From Agapetus fuscipes (lineage: Eukaryota; Arthropoda; Insecta; Trichoptera; Glossosomatidae): a stretch of 64,000 nucleotides of DNA. Under the pieces are notes generated by a model. That model did no database searches. It was not told where the DNA came from and saw only the letters and a list, made by a program, of their open reading frames with translations. The translations under genes and the position numbers were made by a program. Positions 43,028 to 54,054 of the stretch are shown piece by piece; the stretch's first letter is position 1, and every line of letters begins with the position of its first letter. Location of the stretch: positions 3,844,001 to 3,908,000 of the forward strand of contig OX637353.1 of assembly GCA_951799405.1 (NCBI GenBank), read 5' to 3'.

Positions 43028-43560
43028 AAAAACGCAACTAAGCTACACATATAGTGTAACTTCTTTCCTGCGTTATCCCCGAAGGGATCGCATGTGGCGA
43101 TTCGGGACCTATTTATTTTTACCTGTAAGGCGGCCGGCCTCACACTAACCACTTTCAGTTGAAGTGAGGGTTTCCCAGCTCCCGGGGGGGCTAGTTCTCA
43201 TTTATTGTGAAGGCTGAGTACACCATGCCGGTATTTATTTTGGGTTTGAAATAGACGCCGAAACGGAAAATCATTTCTGACATCCTCGGTGGGAATCGAA
43301 CCCTTGCTCTCGGTATGGAATGCAAGCATTCTACCAACTGAGCTATCGAACGGACTTTTTACGAACTTGGTCGTCGCTACTAAGCGCCAATTCTCAAGCA
43401 AGACCCAGTCGCTGTAAGGTTGGATGGACCTTTTGATGACCATTTTTGGTACAGGTGTATGAATTTTTCAACCCAGTGAAGAGAAAATTTGAAAATATAA
43501 ATGGTATAAAATTTTTGTGCTCCGCCGGGATTCGAACCCACAACCTTCTTTTGAACAAGT
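43028..43560 (-). repeat. Dimeric SINE (B-A), most complete copy
   Basis: Family A from 43028 to 43356 joins at CGGACTTTTTACGAACTTGG to family B (43357-43560), which keeps its own B box (GCCGGGATTCGAACCC on the + strand). The element therefore has two tRNA-like heads, though the outermost few bases of head B are degraded. Confidence 0.88.
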
Positions 43561-43589
43561 CAATGCTGTGGTCGAGAAGATCGAAAGAT

Positions 43590-43880
43590 GATGATGATCG
43601 TTGGTTTTATAGCGCCGTTTCATGATAAAGTCACTCCAAGGGCGCTTGTACATGTGATGCCAGAAATTTGTTTGTTTTCAGTGCCTTTCCGGAACATTCC
43701 ATGGCCTTCTAGCTCTCTCACATGATGCAGGCAGGCGGTTCCAGGCCAGAGGACCAGCAACTGCAAATGCAGAATAAGGCGTGCACTAGAATCGGCGTTT
43801 TTTAAACTAGCGCAAGTTCAAATCACGTCCGCGTCGTGTCCTATTGACGATAGCTTTGACTCTGTTGTAACAGATGTCAT
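43590..43880 (-). mobile_element. Decayed LINE 3' end
   Basis: TAGCGCCGTTTCATG, CACTCCAAGGGCGCTTGTAC and GCAGGCGGTTCCAGGCCAGA parallel the 16097-16430 LINE 3' region. Frame broken. Confidence 0.5.
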
Positions 43881-44131
43881 TGGGTGATTACCCATTCATA
43901 ATAAATGAAAACTAACAATTTATGAATTATAAATCGATGTTGGTAATTTGCATTAATCTTTACGGGTTTTTTGAACAACAAAAAATATTGGGTAGTTTTT
44001 CCGCTTCAGTTACGCCCTACACTCAAAAGCATCAACCATGCTCTCAGAAAGCCTTTGAGGTGTGTTGCATACAATAATTGCGGTCACCAAAGAAATTTGC
44101 GTAACTATCTTGTTATTGTTTTATTTTCCAG

Positions 44132-44389
44132 ATGGAACGTATAGCAGCCCCCACGCTAGCTTGGGCCGCGCGCTCGGGCGCGTGCTGTATGTGCACGGCC
44201 AATATGGCGTGCCCGGCGTGCGCGCGCCGACACGCAGTAGTCGTGCCCGAACCGCGCGCGCGCGCCTGGTGGCGACTAGCAGCTCGCGCAGCGCTAGCAC
44301 GCAACACGCGCCCGCGCGCTTTGCGGCTGCCGCGCGCTAGGCCAGCTCTAGCGCTCAACGTCAGCAAACTACAGCTAAACAATGACTAA
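44132..44389 (+). CDS. NSUN7-like gene, exon 13 (terminal exon)
   Basis: This 258-base terminal exon follows a TTTTCCAG acceptor and ends with TAA at 44387-44389, giving residues 947-1031. The product is Ala/Arg-rich. It has a cysteine cluster, ACCMCTANMACPACARRH, near its start, in a C-C-x-C-x5-C-x2-C-x3-H spacing, then a basic tail ending in KLQLNND. No domain is recognised; the cluster could bind zinc, but that is speculation. Codons are strongly GC-rich, like exons 6, 7, 9 and 12, and the phase is 0, both of which support inclusion. An alternative open frame overlaps the same DNA but does not fit the splice phase. Confidence 0.7.
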   Translation: MERIAAPTLAWAARSGACCMCTANMACPACARRHAVVVPEPRARAWWRLAARAALARNTRPRALRLPRARPALALNVSKLQLNND

Positions 44390-44439
44390 ATCTAAGAACT
44401 TGCAGTTTTAACAATGTGATTTTAGAATGAAAAAGTTAA

Positions 44440-44665
44440 CACAGAAATTATGATGGAGCAGAAGAATTGTCGGTTTTGGAGGAACCATGCAAACCGCATG
44501 AATGAAAGTATATGGTTTAACTCGAATCGCTGCACACGAAATACCAGACAACCAGCGCGGCGTCTACCAGGCCGAACACCAAAAGATCAGCTAGTCTTCT
44601 GCATCACGAGAGGGAGTTTCAGAATAAACACGCCTACAGAACGCGCAGAGTTTATCGACTCTTAA
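44440..44665 (+). mobile_element. LINE 3' fragment just downstream of the NSUN7-like gene
   Basis: CRFWRNHANRMNESIWFNSN and ARRLPGRTPKDQLVF resemble the fragment at 3139-3450. It contains the candidate AATAAA at 44623. Confidence 0.65.
44623..44628 (+). terminator. Candidate polyadenylation signal AATAAA
   Basis: This is the first AATAAA found downstream of the NSUN7-like stop codon, 234 bases after it. It lies inside a LINE fragment (44440-44665), so the transcript may end inside a repeat. No transcript evidence is available. Confidence 0.35.
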
Positions 44666-44929
44666 TTTAATGAAAAATGAAAACATGTGAGCTTCATGCG
44701 GGTAGTTGTTTTTCTTTTCAGCTCAACTAAACTCTCGTTTAAACTATATTTGTGCTCTAATGGTTCATTGATTGTATTACAAATATAATTTTATTGTTGC
44801 GTGTATTTTTTATTTAGTCTTTTATTACGTTTCCTCCATCACCCTGGGCTGGTATGATATGCCTTAAAAGAAAAAAAACAGTTAAGTATATACCAAGATT
44901 TATTTAAGGAAATGTAAGAATTGAGTACA

Positions 44930-45145
44930 CTTTTGCCAATGCCCCCCCGATTTCAGGGAGAGACAGTAGGAGTTGCAAGATATATTTTCACGTGAGGTTT
45001 TTTAATTTTTTTATTTGTATGCACATATGAAGAATGTGTAGCCTACATGTGCTTATCTGTGAGCATGCATTTAATATGAGTCTTAAATGTTTCCATATCT
45101 TTGCAGCTTAGATTAAAGATTATGGATTATTATAGATTATGGCGT
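44930..45145 (+). repeat. SINE-like family C, diverged copy
   Basis: ACTTTTGCCAATGCCCCCCC, GAGTTGCAAGATATATTTTC, CAGCTTAGATTA tail. Confidence 0.72.
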
Positions 45146-45157
45146 GTAATAGTTATT

Positions 45158-45279
45158 TATGCCACTGCCTAGTAATGATAGTCTTTGTAACACGAGTGCT
45201 AGTTTGTGCCATGAGGCGCAGCCGAATGGCACAATAGAGAGCACGAGTGTTACAAAGGCTAATTACGTGCAGTGGCATA
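45158..45279. mobile_element. Short foldback element (MITE-like, 122 bases)
   Basis: Ends TATGCCACTGC and GCAGTGGCATA are perfect inverted repeats. Inside, GTAACACGAGTGCT / AGCACGAGTGTTAC and TGTGCCAT / ATGGCACA extend the pairing. Confidence 0.7.
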
Positions 45280-45404
45280 CAATACTTTTTCTACGACCAT
45301 GAGAGAATTAACAAAATAGTGAATAATAGTCATTATAATGTACTCGCCCATTTGAAGTAATTAAAACCTTACCTTTGTCAAAACGTGTGATTTATCATTC
45401 CCTT

Positions 45405-45632
45405 CGATTATCTAATCTAACCTAAGTTGTAAAGATAAATTATATTTAGATTTTATATTGAATTCATGCCCACAAGCCGACACATATAAGGTCGCGCTTT
45501 TACATCCTGCATATAAGCTTAAACATTCAAACCCAAAACTTAAATAAACATACCTATGCCCTGCAGTTGTATTGGCAGGTGAACCAAATTTGTACAGCAT
45601 AGGCGATCAACCTCATACTCACCTAACAAGTA
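45405..45632 (-). repeat. SINE-like family C, diverged copy
   Basis: TAATCTAACCTAAGTTGTAA ... AGGCGATCAACCTCATACTC on the + strand. Confidence 0.72.
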
Positions 45633-46026
45633 ACTTTTTGAGTTTGTTTATTTTTTGCGGTGAAATTTTTTGTATTGTTTTCCTTTCAAGCCTTTTATTT
45701 TCTTTTGAAAAAAGGAAAGCTTTATTTGGAGCATTCCGATAAATAAATTCGATAAATTTTAGCACTATTAACAATTTTTATTTGACTCTACACATAAAAC
45801 ATACTTATTTATTTTCATCTGAACAGGGCTGGAAGTCTCATCACCACGGTAATTCCTACCTACCGAATATCAGTAATATTGTATGAAGCCTAATCAGCTG
45901 ATCGCTTGCGGCCATCTTGGATTGACAGGTCTTCATACCCCCATACAAGGTTGACATTTGAAATAAAAAAATGGTTCCAATTTTGACAATGCGCATGCGC
46001 ACATTTTCATTTCAACACGGTTACCG

Positions 46027-46051
46027 GTTGCGTAATGTAACATTACGCAAC
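46027..46051. other. Short palindrome
   Basis: GTTGCGTAATG-TAA-CATTACGCAAC, 11-bp arms. Function unknown. Confidence 0.6.
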
Positions 46052-46395
46052 GGGTGTAGAAATGTATGGCATTGTGATTGCGTTAGCTGTTTTGTAATTA
46101 GTAAATTACTAAATGGGAGTAGAAAAAAATATTTATAACACCGTCCATCTAAGAATTCGTTGACCAAAACTTAAATGAGTTAAAATATTTAAAAAATTAG
46201 TAAAAAAAACAGGAAGGTCTCTAACAAAAATATAACAACCTTACTTAATTTAAAAAATATCTGAAAATAAAGAAAACCTAAGACAGCGTGATGAAGGTTG
46301 ACAGGTTTTATCGTCGCGTCATGGGCAAGACATCTATCTAAAGATAGATATGGAAGATGGACCGAAAGTAACATGAAAAGAGTTTTTCGATTGAC

Positions 46396-46628
46396 GAAGA
46401 ATTGAGGTAAGAGACATGGAGAAGAATTGAGGTAAGAGACATAGAGAAGAATTGAGGTAAGAGACATGGAGAAGAATTGAGGTAAGAGACATGAAGAAGA
46501 ATTGAGGTAAGAGACATGGAGAAGAATTGAGGTGAGAGACATGGAGAAGAATTGAGCTAAGAGACATGGAGAAGAATTGAGGTAAGAGATATGGAGAAGA
46601 ATTGAGGTAAGAGACATGGAGAAGAATG
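46396..46628. repeat. 25-bp minisatellite, 9 copies plus a partial
   Basis: Unit GAAGAATTGAGGTAAGAGAC+ATGGA repeats every 25 bases from 46396 with single-base variants. The two long - strand frames across it (MSL..SILLHVSYLNSS repeats) are products of the repeat, not genes. Confidence 0.95.
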
Positions 46629-46709
46629 AAGTACACAGTATAAATAATACTTTTTATGGCTTGTGTATTAACACTGAAAATTCTTAATTGATTTATTTTT
46701 TATATTTTT

Positions 46710-46892
46710 TAGAAATAAATTCTAATAAAACACTGTTTCTTTTCACAAGAGATTAATTTATTTTAATTAATATTACAAACGTTTTCGATCTTACCTGAAG
46801 ATGATCGGCAAGATCGAAAACGTTTGTAATATTAATTAAAATAAATTGATATCTTGTGAAAAGAACCAGTGTTTTAATAGAATTTATTTCTA
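46710..46892. mobile_element. Foldback element with central hammerhead-like motif
   Basis: Arms of about 80 bases (TAGAAATAAATTCTAATAAA ... CGTTTTCGATCTT and complement) surround ACCTGAAGATGATCGGC. At the centre, CTGAAGA, one base, stem GATC/GATC and GAAAACG repeat the layout seen at 905, 12290 and 34200. Confidence 0.7.
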
Positions 46893-46947
46893 TAAATTAT
46901 AAAAAAAATATAAAAGTATAAATAATAAAAAAAAACAAAAATAATAC

Positions 46948-47025
46948 AGACCGGCTAGAGTCCAGCGCTTAAAGCATATAAAGTTATCGGAGAGTTAGGA
47001 GCTCGATTGAGATTGGAGCACATAC
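46948..47025 (+). repeat. SINE family B head, degraded
   Basis: GACCGGCTAGAGTCCAGCGC ... GAGCACATAC. The B box is lost. Confidence 0.45.
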
Positions 47026-47031
47026 ATTTTT

Positions 47032-47111
47032 TTTACAATTGTTAAAAATGAAAAACTTTGTTATAATTCCCGTGAATTATAACAAAGTTTTTCATTTTTA
47101 ACAATTGTAAA
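47032..47111. other. 80-base perfect hairpin (38-bp stem, CCGT loop)
   Basis: TTTACAATTGTTAAAAATG ... ATAATTC / GAATTAT ... CAATTGTAAA, with no mismatch seen. The transcript of either strand would fold into a long perfect stem. Confidence 0.9.
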
Positions 47112-48639
47112 GATGAACTTTCACAAAGTTACTGCTGAAAACCTAAATAAGTTACATTTTTTTTGTTCCTCAAACTCTTTACCTTGTTACAAAACGAGGT
47201 CCGCACATTATAGACGAAATTATGTCATCACCCGGCCGGGTTGCTGGGAAAAGGCCAAAATAAAGTTTTATTGTTTGCTTTGGACGGCAGTACCGTACAA
47301 ACTGACGTTTGCCGAGAAAAATGTTCAAATTAAAAAAAAATCCAGGTGCATTCACCATCGAGTTTTCTCTACCAAACACCGGTTAGAAAGGCTCATCCTG
47401 TCTTACTTGCAATATTAGCGATGACTTAGCTACGACCATGCATGAAATGAGCTCGTGAGGTTTGATTTACAGCGCATGACAATAATAATCAGCTTGCAGT
47501 TTATTTATCTAACAATACAAATATTTTTCTTATTAGGTTTCATACAATCTTGCATGTTCTCTAATGAGCTGTAACTGATGTCGGCTCATCATTTTAATCA
47601 GTTGCAATTTTATCAAAAAAAAAGAGTCAAAATGTGTCATGGCCATTTGGGTAAAAGTAAACATGCAAAATTTCGTATTTATGTGTGTGATTTGGGAACA
47701 ATCGATTTGCTCAGGTACACAAGCAAATGTCATATTATGTCTGAAATACGCAAATCTGGTGTCGCATCAAAAAATCGAACTTGGCTGACGACGTAAGCTT
47801 TGCGTGGGTATGAATTGATAAAGAACGCCAAAAAATGATAACATGGCACAACTGTGTCCTGCAGTTTTATATGTTAACGCGTTTCACTTTTTTTTTTCCA
47901 AAGAAAAGTCGCATTTGAGAGAATAAATCAATCAATTACGTATGGTTTATACGTAATTTATTTTTAAAAACATAAATATAAATGAAATAAAAAAAAAATG
48001 GAAAAAATGTAAAAGCTTTTCGAAATAGTCTCCAGCAAAATTGTTTTCTTTGTAGTTTTCCTAACAAAGTTTTTCGTTGGAAAAAACTTTGAGTTTCCAC
48101 ACACAGATGCCGTTGTCGCCATTGCGGATAAAATAAAATAATGTATTGTTTCACTTTGAGATACTCACGAAAAATAAAGTTCCTAATTATAAATGAAAAA
48201 TTCTGAAATTACAAAAAAAACATATGTTTAAATGTCTTGCTGTATTTGTAGTATTTATACATGGTATAAGAAGTATTATTTTTACGTGATTCCGAGTAAA
48301 ATATCTTGCAGGTGTGTTCAGGAAAATTTGAGTCGATTTAGTTTGCTTTCCCGAAAAGAGATGACGTCCATGAATCATCGTATCCTGTAGACTTCTGGAA
48401 GAGTTCAAGGCTGTACGCAAGACTGGATTCAGACTAGGACAGTAAAAAAATATTGTTGTTAAAAAAACGTTTTTAATTTTCTTCTATACCACCATTGCAA
48501 TTGCATACCGATATGAACATTAAATTATTCATCATGTTTTGAAGAAAATAAGGTTTTTAAATTGCGATTGTAAATGGCATTTATATCCGGTTGCAATGTT
48601 ATTTCTGCAAAGAAAATTTACACCTTTTTTAAAACATTA
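47112..48639. other. Intergenic region, nothing certain
   Basis: 47220-47330 (GGTTGCTGGGAAAAGGCCAA ... ACTGACGTTTGCCGAG) resembles 52700-52800 and 61590-61690, and in part 26535-26580, so an additional unnamed dispersed repeat is present. Confidence 0.45.
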
Positions 48640-48832
48640 AACTTTGTCAATGTCACCCCTGTTTCAGGGCAGGTCGGCAAAAGTTGTGGGGCTTATGTTC
48701 ATTTGAGGTTTGGATTTTATTTGTAAGTACACATTCAACATTTGTAAGCGCGAACTACACTTGTTGGTTTGTGGGTATACATGTGAGAGCTTTAAATGAA
48801 TATATCCTTGCAACTTAGATTATAGATTATAA
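48640..48832 (+). repeat. SINE-like family C copy, 5' truncated
   Basis: AACTTTGTCAATGTCACCCC, TTTCAGGGCAGGTCGGCAAA, TTGCAACTTAGATTATAG tail. Confidence 0.82.
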
Positions 48833-49120
48833 ACATCTTTTATTAAAAAAAATCCGTTTCGGACGAGTCACTAACTAATTAGATACTAATTAGGTATTAT
48901 TCACCAGAGGCGGCTCGTCATTAGAAATGTTGGCAGTTCATAATTTCTGCATTTACATTTTTTCTTTTATTTTCCATTTTGCTTGGAATGAAAGTTGCAA
49001 GAAATACATACATATTATAAATATTTTATTTAGGTATACACGAGAACGTACCTACACCCGTTTTGTTGCATATAACAAACAATTACAACAATTAAATGTA
49101 TTTGAAGCAAGTTTTTTTTA

Positions 49121-49265
49121 CTAAGCCACATATATAGTGTAACTTCTTGCCGCATTTTTCCCGTGACGAGTGTAACTTATTTATTTTTACAGGTAAGGGG
49201 GCAGTCCTTACGCCAACCACTTCGGTTGACGTGGAGGTTTCCCAGCTCCCGTGGGGGCTGACAGT
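49121..49265 (-). repeat. SINE family A, 3' half
   Basis: CTAAGCCACATATATAGTGT ... CCGTGGGGGCTG on the + strand. Head absent. Confidence 0.75.
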
Positions 49266-52200
49266 GACGGCCGATGGGTCAGAATATTGGGTGGCAGAAA
49301 TTTTCAATATAATTATGGCCTACACCTCTTCCCCCACTCCCCCCAATGTACCATACACTTCACGCTGACCGGCCTTGAAAATGTTCGCTGAAATGTTAGC
49401 ACGAATATTATAATCGATGACTTACATTGTGTAAAAGAGCTTCCTTTAACGGGGATGATCGCCGTCGGTAAATCCAAATTAATTCACTTCATAACAACAC
49501 AGCAAAACATAGCACTTAAAAACACTTCACATAAAACCTTTTCCTTCACACCAACACCATTTAATAATTAATCTACCTCACAGCTTTTACATGAATATTT
49601 GTTTATTTTATCTACCTCACAAATGAGTGTTAATTATAAATTTACATAAGAAATTCAATATCGTCACTTAAAATACGAAAATATATTAAAGGGACTAAGG
49701 TCTGCCTCCGGAGAAAAATCCAACTTAACTGAATTTAAATTAAATTAAGATTATGGAGCAGGAGGAGGAAAGATCTGTGACATCATCTTGTACTTACATT
49801 CTTAAAAATAACAAGAATGTATTGTTCTGCAAGATTAGCAAGTTCAGAGATTTGCAACCTTTGACAAAACTAATCATCCATACTTTAAAGTATGGATGAT
49901 TAGTTTAAAGAGATATTTTAAAGTACGTTATAGTGGAGAATATGAGTGATGGTACAAAAGAGTACAATTGGGCGTATAGCTGGGCAAAGAGTTTAGTTGA
50001 GCATCTACAAATAATGGACGATTCACGACTGATAAAAATAGTGCACAAAGATGATCCCCAAGGAAAGCGTGGAAGAGCAAGACTGACAAATTAATAAATT
50101 GATTAAATAAGCAACATTTCAAATTATTGAAATCTGCAGACTGAAAAAAATAAGAGAACTCACGAAGAAAGTAGGGAATGCTGAGAATATAAAAATAAAT
50201 ATGCAATCACAGAACAGAGTAAAGACGCTGACTGACGCTGACCGCCACTAGCGTAGAGATGGTTGCTTTCATATCAGTTAAAACACAGTTTATCCATTTG
50301 TATTATTTTGCTTAAAATGCTCGAAAAAACACTTGTTGACCACGACTGAATATTTTTCACTAGGAATGGAATCCTCAAGCAAATAATAAAAACGTCGATA
50401 AATTAAAAAGTAATGAGTTTTTGTCGGGCTTAACTTGATCTTAAAATAAACAATTTGTATCCTGGCTAACAATAAAGCATTGTATATGAATTATATTTTA
50501 AGTATAGAGCTTTATGGTAAAACACAAACATACTTTATGCGAAGATTTTTATTGATACTAAAGCAGCATCTGTTGTGAGCGTTTCAGTTTTCATTATTTT
50601 TTTTGTAAACGCAATAGTTAAGTGTCAGGAAATACTTTATAGTTTTGTTTTAAATGACGAATATTGAAGTCTTTTAAACAAAGAGTTGGATATGCTCTGA
50701 ACATAAGAGTTCCTTTGGTAGAATAAAAAAAAAAGTTTTGTCACAATTCTTCTCCGTTCATGTCATGTCACTTACCTAGGAAAAGCGTGCAGTGCCGGAG
50801 CTGCTATCTAAAAATGTACAGGCACCTCAGTATTCACCGTTTGAGCTGTTTTTTCAATAAATGTATGGACTTCATAGAAGGAAGTATGGGGCATTGCCAC
50901 ATATGCACGCGATAATATTATACATTTAAATACCTAGCAACTCGTAGTCTTTACATGTTCGTAGAGCTGTATAATATGTAAAATAATGATAAATGTAAAA
51001 TAGGACTTGACACAGAGGATATTTTATGGGGAACAAAATTGTAAGTGATGGGTCGTGGCATTCTTACAGGAGGTGCAATGCACCGATGCACCTTAGCTGG
51101 AGCCGCCACTGTTATTCACCACACACTTCTTACCGCAAAACACTATCTACTATCTATTTACCTAATGTCCTCGTCTGTTGCAGGCATTGAGGCTACCTAT
51201 CTATACGTTTTGTATGATATCCCCCCTGTTTTGTATTGGTATTGTAGGACAGTACGTGTGGCGGAACAACGTCGATTTCTCACTCTAACGATGGGATCCG
51301 AGAAATTGACTGCGCTACTATTTGTACCGTTTTGTCTTATACGAATTCGGATCACATTTTTCCTGAAATCATATAAATATGAACTTACAGCACATGCAAA
51401 ATTTATCTTTTTAATTTTAGATAATTAAAAAAAAAACTATTTTAGAGAAAAAAAACAGATAACAAAACGAGTAGTTTTTTAAATTTATTTATGGAGTCAA
51501 AACTGAAGATTATTTTTTTGCTCTAGCTTCGCTTTGTATGCTTAAGCCACTCCTTATTATAAAGGTTGGAGAGGCAAAGTTTCGACTATGCTGCACATGT
51601 TATTCAACTTCTTTCGTTATTGTCTCCGGATGGAAGCCTGGATGAAGCTCTCTAATACGTTAGAAAATATGGAGGTATCCTGAAAATATGAAATTATCAG
51701 GAGACAATAATTTCAGTACCTACCTGAAAACGTAAAATGTAAAGGTATTAATAAATCAGCTTTTAAAATTATTGATTTAGTTTTTCGTTATTTTTCCGTG
51801 AAACGAAAATTGTCATTAAGAGACAAAGTTATTCTCTCCATAAGCTGGCAGAGATTTGCGAAGTTTGAAGGCTGGATCGATTTTTCGCTAAAAACAAACT
51901 TCCATTTTGATGTCTCAGAGGCGTCTCCACTAAAAGAGCATTACGTCAGATTTTTTGCCTCGTTTTACAAGCATTGCGTCAAAATTCGTTCGCTGAAAAT
52001 GCTAGTCATCGACTTGCCTGAGCGTTTGTGATGTAATGGCGAAATTGCCTAAACTGTCGTGCTATTTATTTTCTCATTTTACCAAGAAAATTATGATTAC
52101 GGTTCATGTTTTGCACACAAAGCCAACATTTATTTAATACAATGAATAATTGGCCTGAAAAAGTAATCATTTTCGAGTTAAACTTCATTTTAAAAGACAT

Positions 52201-52690
52201 ACTACTGAAAAAAATCACATTAGATGAGACGAAATGAAAATAAATAAATAAAATGAATTTAAGTTAGACAGATATGAATTTCATAATAGAGCTTTTTTGA
52301 AGAAGAATTACAAAGATTGAAAAATACATTCGCCATTATTATACCCTGCCAGCTTCCAGTATATTTTTTTATTGAGGTTGTAGTGAAAAACGTTAAATTA
52401 AAAAGTGTATTAAATTTTCAGTTAATATAATTATAATATTATCAACACAAACAAACACTGTTTTCACTGATACTATCGTGTATTTACGTCGCAAATCTGA
52501 ACCAGAAATGAGCAAAAGCACTGAAAAGAATGAAATTGTTATTTCATAAAATATGATATTTTGAAAAACGACACATTTGTAAAATACGTGTGAATGGCTC
52601 TTTACTCAAGTTGCATTTTTATATTGAAGCCATCGTATTATATATTTAAACAATTCTATAATGAAGTCGTCAAGTGAATTGAGATAGAAA
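49266..52690. other. Intergenic region without recognised gene
   Basis: Frames up to 127 codons lack recognisable domains. The only clear structure is the palindrome at 49867-49906. Confidence 0.45.
49867..49906. other. Perfect 40-bp palindrome
   Basis: AAACTAATCATCCATACTTT and its exact reverse complement without a spacer. Confidence 0.92.
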
Positions 52691-52819
52691 TATTGTGATG
52701 TCTCCCGGTCAGTTTGTTAGGGAAAAGGCAAACAAATATTTTGTACTAAGTTAAGAAGGACGACAATCCCATACAAGACTGACGTTTGCGGATCGAGAAA
52801 AAGTTCTAATTTAAAAATT

Positions 52820-53065
52820 GACTGATAGGTTGGTATGAGGCTGACCACCCGTGCTGTAAAAATCGGTTCACTTTTGCCAATGCCACCCCGGTTCAGGAAA
52901 CGGCGGCAGGAGTTGCAAGGTTTATGTTCATGTGAGGTTTTGCTTATTTGTATGCAGAATGTGTAGGCGCGAACCTACATGTGTCTGTCTGTGGGCATGC
53001 ATTTAATATGAACCTTAAATGTTTACATATCTTTGCAGCTTAGATTATAGATTATAGTGCATTGT
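52820..53065 (+). repeat. SINE-like family C copy
   Basis: ACTGATAGGTTGGTATGAGG start, GCAGGAGTTGCAAGG body, GCAGCTTAGATTATAGATTA tail. Confidence 0.82.
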
Positions 53066-53417
53066 TAAATAGAGTTAAGCAGTTTTTTTTTGGAAAATAT
53101 GTCGGTAAGGTATATATCGCGTGTCGGTATTTTGAAAATGGATCCTAGGGATTAACGCGACACTGGCTCTCTGCGTACAAAAATGATTGTTCCATGAAAA
53201 CGGTACACACCAAGTGAAATTAAAAAATAACAGAATAATAAATTTATTGGAAAACGGTAATTGCGCGCACCAAAAAGTAATAACCAGCCAACGGGAATAT
53301 CCTTCTTTTTTCATGTAGTTATTTGATTGCTAATCCAATATAAATTGTCATCAAAGGTTTTTGTTCCTTTTGAGACCCGTCATCTATACCGTTGATCAAC
53401 TTTATTCCTGTCGTATC

Positions 53418-53583
53418 AATGGCTCACTTATTAGGCTGCTTGCGTTCAAAAGCAAGGGATAACGTTCGTTTCCCACCAAGAGCGGCTGACATGATTTCCC
53501 GTTTTAGTGATTTCTCATAACCCAAATAATGGTATCGGAAAGATGTACAACATAGTCTTTACAAAAGTTGAGAACGAGTGAGA
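53418..53583 (+). repeat. SINE family A, old copy ending at the LTR element
   Basis: ATGGCTCACTTATTAGGCTG (decayed A box) and GACATGATTTCCCGTTTTAG. The copy is cut near 53584, where the LTR element is inserted. Confidence 0.55.
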
Positions 53584-53587
53584 ATAC

Positions 53588-54041
53588 TGTTACGTTTTTC
53601 CTGGGTTCTTTTAATTAAAACACAAGTTTAACACAAGTTAGCCATACAGTTTATTTACACAGACTTTCTTACAATAGATTTATTTTTAACAGACTTATTC
53701 TAACAGATTTATTTTAACACACTTATTTATTTCGTACCGATTACATTTATTTTACACCATATTGGTCGCCCTAGTAACTAGATACTCCTCTGTGTGAGTG
53801 CTTCGAAGACTGACCCGCTTCAGCCCATTGTCGCCCTTCTTATAGCGGAACCTAGGGGCCATTCCAGCCTGCCCTAGAAACTTCCACCACCACAGTTGTA
53901 TAGACGATTCTGGACATATTTATTTCATGAAGAGTCCATTTCCTACCTACATACACACCTTACAATTACAATCGTCTGGGCCAGAACATTCTCTCAAAAC
54001 ACACGTACACCAATAAACATCTACCAGTGTATTTCGTTACA
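53588..54041 (-). repeat. 3' LTR (left copy)
   Basis: Begins TGTTACGTTTTTCCTGGG and ends TTTCGTTACA on the + strand. Every stretch compared by eye equals the copy at 56245-56698. Confidence 0.95.
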
Positions 54042-54054
54042 TTATCCCCCCCTT
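54042..54054 (-). promoter_or_regulatory. Polypurine tract of the LTR element
   Basis: The - strand reads TAAGGGGGGGATAA directly before the 3' LTR, the expected plus-strand primer for LTR reverse transcription. The stop codon of the ORF (TAA, 54042-54044) is its last three bases. Confidence 0.8.

Noticed and set aside
46189..46636. Two - strand frames of 100-142 codons with SILLHVSYLNSS repeats
   Set aside because: Both are translations of a 25-bp minisatellite that happens to lack stops.
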